In this document: positions 32,908 to 43,056 of the stretch, piece by piece
How the letters are laid out: each line of letters starts with the position of its first letter
Numbering within the stretch: the stretch's first letter is position 1
Assembly: GCA_030765055.1 (NCBI GenBank)
Contig: CM060947.1
Span: forward strand, 97,168,936 to 97,232,935
Source of the DNA: Mantis religiosa
Lineage: Eukaryota; Arthropoda; Insecta; Mantodea; Mantidae
Direction of reading: 5' to 3'
DNA length: 64,000 bases
Program-made: the position numbers and the translations under genes
Notes under the pieces: model-generated
Database searches by the model: none
What the model was told of the DNA's origin: nothing
What the model saw: only the letters and a program-made list of their open reading frames with translations

Positions 32908-33112
32908 TAGCCGGTGTATACAGTTTCGACTGCTAATGTGACTACAGGACCTCTCCCACTGATTTCAGTTTACGACTATCGCTCGCTCCGTTACTGACCA
33001 CGATAGTTTGATACATTTTCTTTTACGTTTCCTGCCAGAATGTCTATCTATGATTACTATAGGGACTATGACTCCTTCTTCACATTATTTTTAAACCCCT
33101 CTGTCCACTTCT

Positions 33113-33874
33113 ATGGCGTCTGAAAATCCCAGAATGGTAACGTGGAACGCCTATGGACTCCTCAAACGAAAAACGGAACTCGCTGACTTCCTAACGACAC
33201 ACAATATCCATGCCACTCTCATAACCGAGACCAGACTTTCGCCCCAATACCGCTTCTCCATCCCCGACTACCTGACGTACCGCTCCGACCGAGACCGAAG
33301 GGGTGGCGGCACGGCCATTATCATTAAACGCGACGTGCTCCACAGCCAGGCGCACATTCCCCCCCTTAACCGATTAGAAGCCACAGGTGTATACGCACAC
33401 ATTGGACCTACCAAACTCCTCCTCATAGCAGCATACAATCCTCCCGAGGACCTAGATCTACAGGACTTAGACGCGGTACTTAACATTCATCCAGCCGTCT
33501 TCATAGCGGGAGACCTGAATGCAAAGCACACAGATTGGTACGCCCGTGAAAATAACCGGGCAGGCACAAAATTATGCCGGCATGCACTGTATGCAAATTA
33601 TGTAGTCATTGCTCCTTCCCCCACTCATATCCCCTTTAACCCTAACTGGCAACCCAGCACGCTAGACATTGCACTGGCCAAAAACATTGGCAGACAACAG
33701 GTACATGCAGCGACCTACAATGTGCTATCGTCTGACCATCTCCCGGTAATTTTCACCCTGCAGGGTTCTCCCTCCCCAACCCCGTATCTCCCGAAACATA
33801 CTACAACAAGACCAACTGGAGGAAAGTGCCACCCTGGAGGAAAGTCTCCCAGCCCCCCCAAGGGTCACACATGA
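33113..33874 (+). CDS. LINE endonuclease domain
   Basis: A 253-codon open frame with the conserved order of an exonuclease-endonuclease-phosphatase nuclease: N and E in the first blocks (WNAYG, ETRLS), GDLNAKH with D and N, and the terminal SSDHLP with catalytic Asp and His. Length suits an APE domain of about 230 residues. The start could lie a little upstream, but MASENPRMVTWN is the first methionine. A frame break near 33830-33874 separates it from the RT. Confidence 0.8.
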   Translation: MASENPRMVTWNAYGLLKRKTELADFLTTHNIHATLITETRLSPQYRFSIPDYLTYRSDRDRRGGGTAIIIKRDVLHSQAHIPPLNRLEATGVYAHIGPTKLLLIAAYNPPEDLDLQDLDAVLNIHPAVFIAGDLNAKHTDWYARENNRAGTKLCRHALYANYVVIAPSPTHIPFNPNWQPSTLDIALAKNIGRQQVHAATYNVLSSDHLPVIFTLQGSPSPTPYLPKHTTTRPTGGKCHPGGKSPSPPKGHT

Positions 33875-34505
33875 AGAAATAGAAGACGTAACACTTGCTC
33901 TGGAAACCTCCATTAAATACGCCATAACAACTTCCACTCCTATTGCCTCCCGAAGACCAGGACCCAAAACCCTACCACCGGACTTAAAAGCTCTAGCCGC
34001 AGAACGAAACAGAGCACGCAGAAAATGGCAGCGCTCCCGACATCCCCTCGACCTCAGAAGATTCCGTGATCTGAACACTGAAGTACGCAGGAGAACGGCC
34101 GAAGACACCGCTGCACAGTGGAACGGCGTTCTCCAAACCCTAAACCCTGAGCGCGATAACGTTTGGCGCATCACCAAACACCCAACTAAACACCACTCGA
34201 CCATCCCTCCCATTCACCACAATGGCGCAATCGCCACCACAGACACTGAAAAAGCCGAGGCGCTCGCCTCCCACCTCCAAAGCACTCTCACCCCCAATCC
34301 CATCCCAAGCTGCCCAAGATTCATCCGCGAAACCGACGATCTAACATGAGAACTGCTCTCTCGCCCGCATCATAATAACACCCGTAAGACTTGTGACTCG
34401 GAAATCCGCTGGCTAATCCGCCACCTCCCCAATAAGAAAGCCCCCGGCCCCGACGATATCCCCAACACGGTCCTCAAACAGCTTCCCGACACGACAATCA
34501 CGACA

Positions 34506-35450
34506 ATGACCCGACTGTTTAACGCCATCCTGGACTCAGGCTATTATCCCAATAGGTGGAAAAATGCCCTGGTCCTACACTTCCCAAAGAAACACAAAGA
34601 CCTTACCAACCCTGGCAGTTACCGCACCATAAGCCTTCTAAACACCATAAGCAAACTCCTTGAGAAGATAATACTCAAACGTATTAATGCATTTATTAAA
34701 AATCACAATATACTTATTCCCGAACAATTTGGTTTCAGAGCTCACCACTCCACCACCCTACAGCTCATGAGAGCCACGGAATACATCACCCGGGGTTTCA
34801 ACACCCGTAAATCTTCTGCTGCAGTACTACTAGATATAGAGCGCGCTTTCGACCGAGTTTGGCACTCGGGTCTCATACGTTAAATGTATACCTACAACTT
34901 CCCAGACTCCATTTTGAAATTAATTGCCAACTACCTTTCAGCACGGACCTTCCAGTCCAAAGTAAACATCTCAAAGTCCACCCCAAAGCCGATCTGTGCG
35001 GGAGTCCCCCAAGGAAGCCTGCTTGGTCCGGTTTTGTTCAACCTGTATATCAATGATATCCCCAAAAATGCCTCAACTGAATACTTTATTTATGCAGACG
35101 ATACTACAATAATGGCACAATCCACACAGATGCACCCCATCGTTAATAGACTACAATCTGCCCTGACAGCACTGGAAGCGTGGCTCACCAAATGGCGCAT
35201 CCGAGTAAATACAGACAAGTGCGAGGCCATAGTCTTCAGTAAAAGAACGCACCACCGTGCAACCACAAGATCTCTCCCTCCCTTACGCCTATTCCAAAAC
35301 CAAATTCGCTGGAAAGACAGAGTTACTTACTTGGGCGTGGTGCTCGATCCAGGCCTCACCTGGAATCACCACGTCCAGTCTATCCGCTGCAAAGCCAACG
35401 CCCAACTAGCTAATTTATATCCCCTCATTAACATGAACTCGTCGCTATAA
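34506..35450 (+). CDS. LINE reverse transcriptase domain, split by a stop
   Basis: Two adjoining frames (34506-34883 and 34884-35450) in the same register are separated by one TAA. RT motifs 1-7 can be followed, including YADD for metal binding. A third frame (35457-35849) after another TAA carries the C-terminal connection domain. Loss by single stops suggests little time since insertion. Confidence 0.8.
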
Positions 35451-36549
35451 CTAAAAATGGGTCTCACCCTCTACAAGACACTCCTGCGCCCGCTACTTAC
35501 CTACGCCTCTCCTGTCTGGGGTTACGCTGCCCCTACTCACATCAAAAGGTTACAAATGCTCCAGAACAAAGTCTTACGTGTCATAACGAAAGTCCCAGCA
35601 ATCACCCCTGCAAATATGCTCCATAAGGAACTCAAGATCCACACCATAGAACAATTCATTAAAAAACTAGCCGCTGATCTATATGACCGGGCGGCCAACT
35701 GCCATAATCCACTTGTAAGGGACCTAGGACAGTACGAGACTACACACAATAAACACAAACGGCCACTATACTTATTTGATAGAAACATGACCGAGACTAT
35801 TACACATGAAGATATAGATGACTACCTGGAGTTCCTCGTTCCCGATTGACTCAGACGCCTAGCACAAACCATCTTTGCAACTAATCACTTCTTCTGTCTT
35901 TTATCTCCCAACAGGTTGCCCTCCAAGTCCCTGATTACACAGGGCGGACCGGGGGGAAGAGGGCCCCCCAACTGTGACCATAATAGACCACGCAATGGAT
36001 ACCGGACCTGCACAAGGAACACGACAACTCGCCCTTTTGACGAAGCCACGCCACGACTTGCATAACCCAGCTGCCTGCAAATAGCCTAAGTATCACTTTG
36101 CATGCCGTAGACTAACCAAAGTAGTTCGCCCACCTATGCATTTCTTTAACTTCTCGCCCATTCCACCTCACTTGTTTATCCCCCAAACCAAACTTCTCCT
36201 CTACTCCAAAACATCACCAAGACCCAAAGAGGCCCCTTCACGCTCCACGGCTCCACTCAGGACCTCGGTCATGGGTGCAGCCCTGGCCTGCATTTCCGTC
36301 ACCCGCTTGCATGCATCGCATGCTCGCCCGCAATTTCACCTACTACTAACCAGGGTGCTCTTAGCGGAACCTGACCAACTTGCAGTAGATAGATTAGACT
36401 GACAAGCATCCTCCCCTTGCCCTTGCATGATTAGTCTTACTAACTGCACGTGCATGGGGGGACGATGTAGCCTCTTCAAGGCGGACGATCGTCACCGGGG
36501 GCGGCGGGGTGGGGCCGCCTCCAAAAAATTTAAAAAAAGAAAAAAAATG

Positions 36550-37510
36550 GTATACGGTGTGGCATGTGAGCTAAACCTTTGCGTGCCCACGGGATTGTAC
36601 TGTTTGCAAAAGAAGCACCAGTTAGTGGAAGGTGGGGAGAGGGGAAAAGGAAAGTGACATTTGTTGTGCCATAAATAATTATAAAATTGTAAATTTACGC
36701 AGCAAATGAAAGTTCTATATTTATAACTAAATGCTGTATTCTGTTATCTCGAGCCACATCCACATGGAATTTTTTCTTGCAGATTTTCACATTGCGCAAC
36801 ACTACTCCAGTCTTCTTTTATAACTCTCTCAAGTACAGCAGGCATTGTCTTTTAAGATCTGCTACTTCCTCCGTTATCTTGGCCCAAATTATGAGGGTTT
36901 TAGTGTCAATGATAAGCAGTTAAACGGATAATTTGTGCCCGTTTTCTAATGCAATGTAATCTATCTGATACCTCCTTTCCTTGCGTTTTATATTGATTTG
37001 CATTTTCTGATAATTCTCCTCTAATTTCAAAAGGGTTTAATACTGTTTTATAATGTGCCAGCCAGTCCTAAATATCTTATTTTTTGGAATTAGTAGAGGA
37101 GGGGTTTATCCAGGCCTTTAGAGTAATAGCTTATATTATGCATTATGCTCATAGAACTCTGTACTAGAAACTGCAGGAATTTGTTTATGAACCAATCTGT
37201 ATAGGATTATGCACTCATTTCATAATAATAGGCAAAACGTTTACTTGCTTGTCTGCAAAGGAAAACCCAACTAATTTGCAGAAAGAATCTAATTTGTACA
37301 GAACCTGCATAGCAAATTTTAAACCCATTTCCTTTTTCTACATGTATTTGGGACCACCTCTTCCCATCTATTCCTTTTCATATGTCCTGCTTTGTGGTGC
37401 TTCTCATTTACCCCGTGTTATCAAAATAAAACAGGGGCTGCGTATCTACAGATACCCTAAGCAAGTATTCTATGAACTGTATTCTCATGGCAACTAATAT
37501 CATTTTCAAT
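36550..37510. other. No gene recognised
   Basis: AT-rich. The short frame at 37249-37497 has no family resemblance I can name. On the minus strand it might continue the remnant at 37515-37945 after frame breaks. Confidence 0.3.
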
Positions 37511-37514
37511 TAAG

Positions 37515-37945
37515 AATTTATACCCATCATTAGTTTTTATATCTCATCCCCAAACTGTAAACTATCAATCCCATTGAGGTAGCGGATTGCACAGTTTGTT
37601 TTGTCCCTCATCATATGAACCAGCATTTTAATCGTAGAACCATAGTCATAAATTGAATATATTGAGCGGTGAAGTAGGTCTTTTTCAAAATCATCTAAAT
37701 TTGAAACGGCTCCTTCCTTCCTTCCTTCCTTCCTTCCTTCCTTCCTTCCTTCCTTCCTTCCTTCCTTCCTTCCTTCCTTCCTTCCTTCCTGGAATTGTAG
37801 CCTGAATGTTTAAAGGTTCACCAATTTCTGTGCTATAAGTTTTGCCCTGTTTCACAATACGCATGTTAGTATAGACACTCACTCTGTACGATTTTGCCTC
37901 AAGCTCCTGTCTTTGTCAACAACTGATCCGTTTACAGACTTCTTC
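37515..37945 (-). pseudogene. Unrecognised coding-like remnant interrupted by a microsatellite
   Basis: On the minus strand, about 45 codons upstream of the microsatellite (ELEAKSYRVSVYTNMRIVKQ, STEIGEPLNIQATIPG) and about 65 codons downstream (SNLDDFEKDLLHRSIYSIYD, MLVHMMRDKTNCAIRYLNGI, DSLQFGDEI) look like one protein. A single-base shift follows, then more coding-like sequence. I do not recognise the family. It resembles neither the RT nor the transposase proteins of this window. Confidence 0.4.
37711..37790. repeat. (TTCC)n microsatellite
   Basis: About 20 units. It splits the coding-like remnant and reads as repeated KEGR on the minus strand. Confidence 0.95.
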
Positions 37946-37949
37946 GGCT

Positions 37950-38655
37950 ACAACTTTCCTTGAATGAACTATAGATTTAAGAAAAATTAAGTCTGGCCTG
38001 GTGGCGGAGCACGTTGTCCTTAATGTCTGCGCCATTGTTACCAGGTTTTGAAAGTGACATAGTTAACATAAAGAATGTAGAAATAATACTTTTTTCTGTT
38101 TATTGTCACAGTTACACAAACCAGTTTAAACTTCATTTGAGCTACGCAGCGGCTTTGAACCACACTTCTAAGAGTATGTGCGCAATCTCCCCGACTGCAG
38201 ATATCATTGTTCAATTTTTATGAACGAAATGTATTCAGTTTCAAACGACGCTTCGTAATGTCTCATTGACTACTGCCTAAGAAAATATAAAACGCGACAT
38301 TGTTGGAAGTTGTAATAGAGCATGAGTGTAAACACGAAAGTCAGCAACATTTTGTTGGTAAATATAACTTGAGAAGTATATGGCGTAAAAAGGCCTTCGG
38401 ACAGGCTGCCTAAAAGTTAATTGCCACATATACTATGGCACATTACAATGTTGAATTTACAGTAATAATTTTGGGCGGATGAACAAAAGAAAGCTTTGTT
38501 GTTCGGGCTTTCTTGTGCGTGGCATACTGCAAGTCTATTAAGCACATTCGCTCTGGGTGAACTCTTCTTAATTTCATCTCATATGCTTTCTAATACAGTA
38601 GGTTGTATAACGGGCATATTCCAACAATTTTTTGGGTTGTGGATTAGGACTCGTG
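37950..38655. other. No gene recognised
   Basis: Mixed sequence without a supportable frame. Confidence 0.3.
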
Positions 38656-39303
38656 TAAATTGGTAATTAACAGGTTTTGACGCCAAGTCGTTTAGGAGAT
38701 ACAGTTTATGAATACAGAGGTGTTTCATCCTATAATTATCATAATTTTTTAAACATTATTGGACAAATTGATTGGGATATGCACTTTAGTAGCCTGCCAC
38801 ATTGTGCAGAAAACATATTCAATGCCTTTTTAAATATGTTTTATGAACTTTTAAACATGTGTTTCACGCAAAAGTGTTTAATATGCAAGAATGCTAACTC
38901 TGGAAGTAAGACTAACTTTTCTGATGAGTTGCTGCAGCTCAGAATCAGACTTAGCATTTATTATGATATATACAAAGAAACAGGTTCTGAGTTGGCAAGG
39001 GAAAGATATTACTTACACAGGACTTTTTATAGACAAATTATTGATGAGAATAGAATGCTGACTGATATAAGTCTGATACAAAATTAAAATAGCAAATGTA
39101 ACATAGCTTAGCACTTATCAAGTGGATCTAGAAAAGGTAGTAACAACACATCTAGGATTGCAGTTTCTGCTGAGACATTGAACTCATACTTCTTAAATTC
39201 TGTCCAATGGACCAGGTCAAAGATTAATAAACCTAAGACATCTTATGATGAGCCTTTTAGTAAGTGTACAACTTCAAATGTAAACTTATTTTGGAAAGAA
39301 ATC

Positions 39304-39378
39304 TCTACCAATCACGGGCCCAAATGACCTTGTTGTCGACGGGCCCTAAAACACCACAAACTCACTCACTCTACCAAT
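39304..39378 (+). repeat. Short retroposed tail with 12-bp target-site duplication
   Basis: CTCTACCAATCA flanks a roughly 53-nt insert (CGGGCCCAAATGACC ... CGACGGGCCCTAAAACACC ... ACTCACTC). It shares 41 exact nucleotides with 18370-18410 (inverted). It sits inside the old LINE. Confidence 0.75.
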
Positions 39379-39589
39379 CAAACAATTGACATTATTCCAA
39401 TCTTAAAAAGCTCCTTATAGTACTGATATTTTAGACATGTCTTATACATTTGTACAGAGGTTTATCGCTGTAATTATTTAACCTATCACATATTAAAGGT
39501 AGTTGTCTTTTATGTTTATGAGAACTCCTAGTGGTTCACGGGGAAAACCGCGAGTCATTTGGAGAATTTAATGTCATGTTGGCACGTTG

Positions 39590-39745
39590 TCCATAGTAGC
39601 TCAATGGTTTAGAACGGCTGGACGGAGACCAGAAGATCCGTGGTTCAAATCCTGGCTATGGCACTGCATTTTTCAGTCTGGCTCTACTCTTTCATAGTGC
39701 GCCATACACACGGCTAGTGTGAAAGAACGATTAATTTCTATTGTT
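39590..39745 (+). repeat. SINE-C copy with tRNA-like head
   Basis: A box TAGCTCAATGGTTTAGAACG, B box GGTTCAAATCCTGG, and a short body ending CACGGCTAGTGTGAAAG. It lies inside the old LINE and defines this family for the fragments at 1-120 and 7955-8015. Confidence 0.75.
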
Positions 39746-41155
39746 TTAATAATTTTTGCAAAAGGATGTCTTTCCAAATTGTTTGAAAATAGCCAAAGTA
39801 ATTCCTATATATAAAAAGGAAATGTATACAAGTCATCTAATTATCCACCAATATATCTTATTCCAGTTTTGGGAAAGTGTTTGATATGTATTATTTGAAC
39901 AACTAAATACATTTTTTAAAAAATTTGATTTATTTAATACAGAACAATATGGTCTCAATGAAGGTAAGTGTAATATTGAAGCTACACAAAGGCTGATGAA
40001 CATAATTAACATACCTCATTTAAAGACGCTGAATACATTTTAGGCAATTTCTGTGACCCGAGAAAATCTTTTGATTCACTGATCATAATGCTATACTGTA
40101 TAAGTTCTCCTATTGTGGTTTTCAATATAGTCAGTTAAAACTTGAAAAATCATATATATCAGATAGAAGATAAACACTTTATGTGAATGGTGAATTTTCA
40201 TTTGTGTTTCTTTTTACTATATACCTAATCATACAATACTGTTTGCTGATGATACCATCTTTGTTGATAGTCGAGATGATTTGAATTCTTTTATTAAACA
40301 TGTGAAGCAATTGTAGCCAATGAATCTGAAGGGTTTGGGGCCAACAGTATCTTCTTAAATCTAAGGCAACTTCTATTTTATTTGCATTGAAACCCTTATC
40401 CACTGATTTTGAATCTTCAAATCCGACTTGTACAAAATGTTTGGGCTTGTTTACGAGCATTGACAGCCAACTCTCTTGGACCTCACCATTGACTACCTTA
40501 AAAACATATCCTCAAATACTATAATTTTAAAACAAATATGAGACAATGCATTCTACTAGATCATGTTAGAGTAATGTATTTTGCGCTTTTGTAATCAGTT
40601 ATATGGTATGGCGTGATTTTATGGGATTGCAGTAGTAAGGTAAATGATATACTTGTCCTTCAGAACAAATTATTAGAATAATTAAAAACGTTTACTATAT
40701 AACTCCTTGTAAACCAGTATTAACTTGAACTAGGCGTTTAAACCATTTATAATGTGCATATTTTGGACGGTTTACCTTTTTTTTACAGAATCTTGAGATA
40801 ACCGTATTTTAAGAAGTGATTTTCATGTGTAAAAATCCAGGTTTAAAACCAATGTAAATTTGTCTTATTTTAGATTATCTAAAACTCGATAGGTTATATG
40901 TATATACATTTTAAGTTGTGTAATCATTTATCTGATAGTGCAACACACTTACATATTAAACATTTTAAATCTAAGGTACATGCTTGGTTGCTGAGGCATC
41001 CATTTTATTTCATTGGGAATTTTTTAATCATAGACCTTGTAATTTTAGTATTTAATATGTATTTGACAAAGTAATTTTACGTTGGTTTATTTAGACGTGT
41101 TAAATTCATGTACTGTGCTTAAAGGGGCAAATAAAGTGTGTTTGCTACTGCTTCT

Positions 41156-41195
41156 GGTGCTGCTGTTGCTGCTGCTGCTGCCGCCGCCGCCGTGC
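41156..41195. repeat. (CTG)n / (CCG)n triplet run
   Basis: About 13 triplets that change from CTG/TTG to CCG units, directly before the MITE. Confidence 0.85.
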
Positions 41196-41200
41196 CGCTT

Positions 41201-41491
41201 TATAGTATAGTCGTGCTGTTCGAACGGTTACCATGGATTTATCTTTGGTAATAGATACCACTCAGATAAACGCACTGATTACTACACGTGGAGTGAACAT
41301 CTATCGGTCATTTGTGATTCCTGCGAATTCCCTTGGGTGAAATGATGTGTTCATTGGTGTTTAGCACACGAACGGGAGGCGCGTTAGTACCCCTCTCACT
41401 CTTACAAGAATAATCAGTGCGTTATCAGAGAGGTTTTTATTACCAAAGATAAATCCATGGTAACCGTTCGAACAGCACATTTATACCTATA
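41201..41491. mobile_element. MITE with ~80-bp terminal inverted repeats
   Basis: The left arm (41201-41283) and right arm (about 41412-41491) are imperfect reverse complements: GTGCTGTTCGAACGGTTACC with ATGGATTTATCTTTGGTAAT, through to CGCACTGATTA. The centre of about 130 nt has no coding potential. The palindromic TTCGAA and a TATA-rich edge may mark the target (TA or TTA type). Parent element unknown. Confidence 0.8.
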
Positions 41492-41494
41492 ATA

Positions 41495-42015
41495 GTCTAG
41501 CTGTTATTTGGAGAGGTTTGATTTTGGCGAGTGATGCAATATGACTTCCGAAAATACTTTGACTTTCGATCTATGTATTTGTATCAATTACGTTTCCATA
41601 GCATTTCAAGTTAATAAACTGGTTCTGGCATTATTTTCAGACGTTTCGACTGCATATGTCACCGTTCATATACTGAAAGTCGTACGTAAAGTGGAGGAGA
41701 AACTGAGTTTGATTTATGGACGCTCTTTAATTGTTTTGGCTTCATATTCTAATATTGGGCCTGGGAGACCAGTTAATTTCACTTAGAAAGCTCTTTATCA
41801 GGTTTGAGATTCGTTTACGTACCGAAATCTAGACATGGGATCATCGGCTTTACTGCGCTTTCGAAGGAAGCCATGGAAATGGCATTTATGCACAAAAAAT
41901 TCGTCGCCCTCAGCGAGTTTGTGGTTCCAGCTATAACGGAGACCAGACTCGGTGGTCTGGACTATCTGGACTGTTGACTCTAGACCACGGAGGAACAGAT
42001 TATTATCAGAGTTGT
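41495..42015. other. No gene recognised
   Basis: An 81-codon plus-strand frame at 41541-41786 has no recognisable motif. Confidence 0.3.
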
Positions 42016-42016
42016 T

Positions 42017-42262
42017 CATTTACGTCCTCCAACGTTGAGTCATATCGGACTACAAATGAAATACTCGTATGTGAGGTGATGTTCAAATGAATCCAGGGTC
42101 AATACATTTTAGTGTTATGTCCCGAAATTTATCTCTGAGGATGAAGGAAAGCCCCGGAAAAAACCTTATAGGGGTTTTCCATCCATCCTGACCGAGATTC
42201 GAACGCGGGACCTCTTGAAAGTAAGGAGAGACACGCTACTACGTACACTAAGGAGGTGGACC
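42017..42262 (-). repeat. SINE-V copy
   Basis: Minus strand from CTTAGTGTACGTAGTAGCG through B box GTTCGAATCTCGG to the tail GACTCAACGTTGGAGGACG. Moderately diverged. Confidence 0.8.
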
Positions 42263-42264
42263 TT

Positions 42265-42858
42265 TTGGATGGGTATATACTTGGGGTATATATATGAAAT
42301 AATATCGTGGCCTTGGACCTGTAGCTCCCTAATTTGGATTTAAGCAAACCCCGAATTTCGAAGGTAAATTGAATGACCCGGGATGCGAAACTAACTTTGC
42401 GCTCTAAGAACCAAGAATAATATTGGTGATACATTGACTCTGTAGCTTAATTATTAGTGAAGAAACCACAGAATATCTACAAGGTCAATTATTTCGTGTT
42501 ATAAAAGGCAATTTTGTTGAAACTTGGGACCACTTGGGACGTTCGCCTGACATGTAGACATTTTGTGAACGAGTAGTTGGCAACAACCACAGAGGTGACA
42601 CAATTGAAAGTTGTTGTATAACAACTTGTGTGTAATTTGTGTAAACTGTCAGGAAAATTGTGTTGTAATTGTGTATTATAAATAACTTTTAAAAATTTGT
42701 GCATGCTTTTTCAAAACTGTGCATATTGCCAAACGGCGAGGAAGGTTTGTTATGCTTAAAATGTATAATTGTGATACATAAAAATGGATTTTTGGCATAA
42801 CTGGCTACAATGTATCTTGGAAGTAGTTTTATATATGTTTAATATATTTGTAGGTATA
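42265..42858. other. Region upstream of the capping enzyme start codon
   Basis: AT-rich. TTTGTAG at 42847-42853 just before the first ATG could be a 3' splice site, which would mean a separate 5' untranslated exon further upstream. No convincing promoter motif was found. Confidence 0.35.
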
Positions 42859-43056
42859 ATGAATAACCAGCAGAATGGTAGAAATCCAGGACCGATTCCT
42901 CCGAGATGGTTGCATTGCCCTAGAAAATCAGCAATCCTTATCGGAAATAAATTCTTGGCATTTAAAACTCCATTGAGCTCACAATTTAATGACCAAGTTC
43001 CGGAAGAATGTAGATTTGACCCAAAAATGCTTTTCAATTCAATGAAGAGTTACAAG
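42859..43056 (+). CDS. RNGTT: RNGTT coding exon 1
   Basis: 66 codons from ATG at 42859: MNNQQNGRNPGPIPPRWLHC, then PRKSAILIGNKFLAFKTPLS, ending MLFNSMKSYK. The PPRW.xCPR block is the conserved N-terminus of animal capping enzymes. Donor AAG|GTAAGA, phase 0. The ATG lies in an open frame that runs on upstream, but the conserved part starts about 12 residues after this Met, so I chose it. Confidence 0.93.

Larger units (their letters stand above)
32908..36547 (+). mobile_element. Jockey/CR1-type LINE, nearly full ORF2 with a few stops
   Basis: GC content rises sharply here. Frame 33113-33874 is an APE-type endonuclease: MVTWNAYGLLKRKTEL, ITETRLSP, YRSDRDRRGGGTAIIIK, AGDLNAKHTDW, SSDHLPVIF. After a frame break the linker follows; then RT: PGPDDIPNTVLKQLP, NPGSYRTISLLNTISKLLEK, FGFRAHHSTTLQL, AVLLDIERAFDRVWHSGL, VPQGSLLGPVLFNLYIND, FIYADDTTIMAQ (catalytic ADD intact), then the thumb and YLGVVLDPGLTWNHHV, TYASPVWGYAAPTHIKRLQ. 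In-frame stops occur at about 34348, 34881 and 35448. The 3' untranslated region runs to an A-rich end at about 36522-36547. A recent but disabled copy. Confidence 0.85.
38660..41115 (+). mobile_element. Old CR1/Jockey-type LINE with later insertions
   Basis: Frame 38677-39087 (YNYHNFLNIIGQIDWDMHF, NAFLNMFYELLNMCF, then RERYYLHRTFYRQI) is the linker between endonuclease and RT. After two inserted repeats (39305-39378 and 39590-39745) the RT resumes as FPNCLKIAKVIPIYKKE, FEQLNTFFKKFDLFNTEQYG, then a broken catalytic region (ADDTIFVDSRDDLNSF) and a C-terminal tail to about 41110. Many stops: an ancient copy. Confidence 0.7.

Noticed and set aside
33725..34213. 162-codon minus-strand frame
   Set aside because: It is the antisense of the GC-rich LINE linker. 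Long open antisense frames are expected at that composition.
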